Shown here in pieces: positions 6,142 to 7,598 of a stretch of DNA of 7,598 nt. Below the pieces are notes generated by a model, which was not told the origin of the DNA, made no database searches, and saw only the letters and a program-made list of their open reading frames with translations. A program made the position numbers and the translations under genes. The DNA is from Chloroflexota bacterium. Its GTDB lineage: Bacteria > Chloroflexota > UBA5177 > JANWHV01. The stretch covers positions 1 to 7,598 of the forward strand of contig JANWHV010000194.1 of assembly GCA_025450255.1 (NCBI GenBank). Reading direction: 5' to 3'. The stretch's first letter is position 1. Each line of letters opens with the position of its first letter.

Positions 6142-6477
6142 CGCGCAGCGGTTCCGACCCCCACGAAGATGGCCGCCGCGCAATCCGCGGATCGTGGCGC
6201 GCGCCGTACAGGGCCAGGGACCTGACGACAACCGCACCGCCGCGCGGTGGCTGATAGGAATCCTGCTCGACAGCCTGAAGCCGGCCAGTGTCGCTGCCGG
6301 CGGCGCCGTGCCCGAGCGGAGCGTCGAGTCGCGGCTTGCGATGGTTCCGGCGTAGCCCTATGCTACGAAGATGGCCGGCCTCGATCTAGACCAGCCTCTG
6401 GGTATCAGTGCGCGGGTCGCGGCTGCCGGCACACAGGTGGGCCGCATGAGGCGCGCTGGAAAGGTCACACGCTACCA
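6142..6477. other. Intergenic region between toxin-antitoxin module and SDR gene
   Basis: About 335 bp with no gene I can support. The SDR frame is open from a GTG at 6247, but that stretch is Arg/Cys-rich and unlike any SDR N-terminus. Another frame is open from a GTG at 6194 to a TAG at 6353 (53 codons), with no recognisable motif and no Shine-Dalgarno. The main content is the candidate SDR promoter at 6336-6364. Confidence 0.5.
6336..6367 (+). promoter_or_regulatory. Candidate promoter and overlapping inverted repeat for the SDR gene
   Basis: TTGCGA (6336-6341; four of six) and TATGCT (6359-6364; four of six) are 17 bp apart, giving a start near 6371 and a leader of about 107 nt. The -10 box lies inside an inverted repeat, CGTAGC (6351-6356) and GCTACG (6362-6367), so a repressor bound there would block RNA polymerase. 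Both matches are modest. Confidence 0.28.
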
Positions 6478-7296
6478 ATGATCACCACGCACGAGGAAGC
6501 ACGACGCCCCGCGCTCGACGGACGCGTCGCCCTGGTCACCGGCTGCGGCAACCCGTACGGCATCGGGTTCGCCGCCGCGCGCGCCCTTGCCGAGCAGGGA
6601 GCGACGGTGGCCATCACCTCGACCACCGCCCGCATCGACGAACGCGCCGCCGAACTGGCCGCCGCCGGTCACGCGGTCGGCGCCTTCGTCGCGGATCTCG
6701 CCGACACGCGGCAAGCCGCGCTCCTGGCCCAGGCAGTGCGAGACCGCTTCGGGCCTATCGACATCCTGGTCAACAACGCCGGGCTGGCGCAGGTCGGTAG
6801 GCCCTCCTCGTCAGGCCGATTCGTGGATCTCGACCCGGCCGACTGGCACACCTCCCTGGACCGCAACCTGACGACGGCCTTCAACATCACCCGCCAGGTA
6901 GCGCCGGCGATGGTCGAGCGGGGCTATGGCCGGATCGTCAACGTCTCGTCGGTGACCGGCCCCTACGTGGCCTACGACGGCGGTAGCGGTTACGCCGCCG
7001 CCAAGGCGGGCATGGACGGCATGACGCGCGCGCTTGCCCTGGAGCTAGGCCGGTATGGCGTGACCGTCAACTCGGTGGCGCCTGGCTGGATCGTGACCGA
7101 TCCCTCCCCGCACCCGGACGTGGTGGAAGGAGGGCGTTGCACGCCCGTAGGGCGTGCCGGCAGGCCCGAGGAGGTGGCGGCGGCGATCGCCTTCCTCGCC
7201 TCGGCGGCGGCAAGCTATGTGACCGGCCAGTCGATCGTTATCGACGGTGGGAATATCATTCAAGAGTACAGGGGCTCCCATCACAGCCGGCGGTAA
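6478..7296 (+). CDS. SDR family NAD(P)-dependent oxidoreductase (classical, FabG-like)
   Basis: A 272-residue short-chain dehydrogenase/reductase, a normal length for a classical SDR. The cofactor loop is T21-G22-CGNPY-G28-I-G30, two residues longer than the usual TGxxxGxG. Also seen are D73 in VADLAD, NNAG (99-102), structural N130, catalytic S158 in NVSSVTG, Y172 and K176 in YAAAK, and PG (202-203) in NSVAPGWIVT. The end, YVTGQSIVIDGGNIIQEYRG, is the typical C-terminal strand of FabG-like enzymes. These reduce or oxidise keto/hydroxy groups; the substrate is not evident. The residue after the second beta strand is not a clear Asp, so NADPH use is possible. The ATG at 6478 was chosen because SDR similarity starts about 15 residues later; the ribosome site (AAGG about 13 nt upstream) is weak. 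It stands alone on its strand. Confidence 0.88.
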   Translation: MITTHEEARRPALDGRVALVTGCGNPYGIGFAAARALAEQGATVAITSTTARIDERAAELAAAGHAVGAFVADLADTRQAALLAQAVRDRFGPIDILVNNAGLAQVGRPSSSGRFVDLDPADWHTSLDRNLTTAFNITRQVAPAMVERGYGRIVNVSSVTGPYVAYDGGSGYAAAKAGMDGMTRALALELGRYGVTVNSVAPGWIVTDPSPHPDVVEGGRCTPVGRAGRPEEVAAAIAFLASAAASYVTGQSIVIDGGNIIQEYRGSHHSRR

Positions 7297-7301
7297 CCGG
7301 C
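7286..7301. repeat. Short inverted repeat across the SDR stop codon
   Basis: GCCGG (7286-7290) and CCGGC (7297-7301) flank six bases that contain the TAA stop. There is no T-run after it on the plus strand, so it is at best a weak transcription brake or mRNA 3' stabiliser. The Pho-box array begins ten bases further on. Confidence 0.3.
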
Positions 7302-7310
7302 ACGGAACAG

Positions 7311-7366
7311 CTGTCATTAACCGGTCATATGTCTGTCATATGCTTCTCATATTGCGAGAGCATACT
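7311..7366 (+). promoter_or_regulatory. Double Pho box (PhoB-type binding array) with -10 element
   Basis: Four 7-bp units repeat at exactly 11-bp intervals: CTGTCAT at 7311-7317, CGGTCAT at 7322-7328, CTGTCAT at 7333-7339 and TTCTCAT at 7344-7350. The four-base spacers are mostly AT-rich (TAAC, ATGT, ATGC, ATTG). The E. coli PhoB site is a direct repeat of CTGTCAT with 4-bp AT-rich spacers, and PhoB promoters place the -10 about ten bases after the box, which substitutes for the -35. Here CATACT (7361-7366; four of six to TATAAT) starts 11 bp after the last unit ends (10-bp gap). Units one and three match fully, unit two at six of seven, unit four at five of seven. The direction of the repeats points to transcription to the right, away from the SDR gene. 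Confidence 0.75.
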
Positions 7367-7388
7367 GTAACCGCTCTCGCGAGAGTGG
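7354..7388 (+). repeat. Overlapping palindromes around the predicted Pho-promoter start site
   Basis: CTCTCGCGAGAG (7374-7385) is a perfect 12-bp palindrome lying at the expected transcription start. Its left part, GCTCTCGC (7373-7380), is also an exact reverse complement of GCGAGAGC (7354-7361), which ends at the -10 box. Two mutually exclusive pairings are therefore possible. It could be a second operator at the start site or a 5' hairpin of the RNA. Confidence 0.4.
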
Positions 7389-7470
7389 GGTAGGCAATTG
7401 TGATCGCGTTCGCTTGCCTGATTGAAGGGCCGGTGGTGAACAGGCCGCGCTAGGGGCTGCCGCACGAAGA

Positions 7471-7494
7471 AGGAGACCGCCTATGAGACGGTGA
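7471..7494 (+). other. Minimal ORF (Met-Arg-Arg-stop) with strong ribosome binding site
   Basis: AGGAG (7471-7475) stands seven bases before ATG AGA CGG TGA (7483-7494). The final TGA overlaps a following ATG (TGATG), whose frame is open to the window edge. The ORF ends two bases before the terminator stem. AGA is normally a rare Arg codon in GC-rich genomes. It could be a leader peptide, or the site could serve the overlapping downstream ATG by re-initiation. Confidence 0.3.
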
Positions 7495-7496
7495 TG

Positions 7497-7528
7497 CCGC
7501 GGCGCCACGTGGGGAGCCGCGGGTTTTT
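7497..7528 (+). terminator. Intrinsic terminator-like hairpin
   Basis: CCGCGGC (7497-7503) pairs with GCCGCGG (7516-7522), seven G-C pairs with two further possible pairs inside the loop. One G and then five T residues follow (7524-7528). This is the best plus-strand terminator in the window and would end or attenuate transcripts from the Pho-box promoter. Confidence 0.55.
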
Positions 7529-7598
7529 GGCGGTCGCGCATGCGATGAAGACGGACTTACCGCCGAGCAAAGCCGGCACACGCGGGTGTGTTCTTGCC

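Larger units (their letters stand above)
7373..7528 (+). ncRNA. Putative Pho-controlled short RNA or attenuated leader
   Basis: The stretch between the predicted start (near 7373) and a terminator-like hairpin (7497-7528) is about 155 nt with no convincing protein gene. It can form several hairpins: the 5' palindrome at 7374-7385, AGGCAA (7392-7397) with TTGCCT (7414-7419), and the terminal GC stem. A three-codon ORF with a perfect Shine-Dalgarno lies just before the last stem. No known riboswitch or small-RNA family was recognised. It may be a free-standing small RNA or the leader of a gene past the right edge. Confidence 0.35.

Noticed and set aside
6194..6355. 53-codon plus-strand frame before the SDR gene
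   Set aside because: No ribosome site and no recognised motif; its length is not remarkable in GC-rich DNA.
6247..6477. 77-codon extension of the SDR from a GTG
   Set aside because: Arg/Cys-rich sequence without Shine-Dalgarno or similarity to SDR N-termini; the ATG at 6478 gives the usual family length.
7347..7541. Minus-strand open frame across the Pho-box downstream region
   Set aside because: Pro/Arg/Ala-rich, no motif, no ribosome site, and it overlaps the palindromes and terminator.

Overview
The window is a high-GC bacterial chromosomal segment with densely packed genes on both strands. The mix of an AI-2E-type permease with a long charged tail, an Ldh-type dehydrogenase, a classical SDR, a Phd/VapC module and a TolB-like propeller fits an environmental Gram-positive or Chloroflexota-type genome. 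That placement is inferred from gene flavour and base composition only; there is no rRNA or marker gene to settle it. No tRNA, rRNA, CRISPR array or transposase was found.

Left part (1-2118, minus strand): a three-gene run transcribed right to left. It reads class I SAM-dependent methyltransferase, then a secreted five-repeat TolB-like propeller protein, then the N-terminus of a DUF58-like membrane protein that leaves the window. The first junction has a 1-nt gap and the second a 4-base ATGA overlap, so the genes are probably co-translated. A gene-poor stretch of about 345 bp with a palindrome separates this run from a divergent AI-2E family transporter (2464-3888, plus).

Centre (2464-5360): the transporter and a convergent malate/L-lactate (Ldh-type) dehydrogenase (3885-4970, minus) share one palindromic CTAG as both stop codons. 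Upstream of the dehydrogenase is a small unrecognised gene (5061-5243, minus) with its own candidate promoter, strong Shine-Dalgarno and a stable terminator-like hairpin. Further repeated hairpin arms lie between that hairpin and the dehydrogenase start.

Right-centre (5435-6141, minus): a VapBC-type toxin-antitoxin module. It has a Phd/YefM-like antitoxin, an overlapping PIN-domain toxin with a non-ATG start, and an almost perfect 23-bp AT-rich palindrome containing TATAAT that should be its operator/promoter.

Right (6142-7598): about 335 bp without a convincing gene but with a candidate promoter, then a short-chain dehydrogenase/reductase (6478-7296, plus). Directly behind it is the most striking signal in the window. 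Four 7-bp units spaced exactly 11 bp apart (CTGTCAT, CGGTCAT, CTGTCAT, TTCTCAT) match a double Pho box, with a -10-like hexamer 10 bp further on. Transcription from it would run right through a structured stretch holding a three-codon ORF with a perfect Shine-Dalgarno, and would meet a hairpin plus five T residues about 155 nt downstream. This looks like a phosphate-starvation-controlled short RNA or attenuated leader for a gene beyond the right edge.
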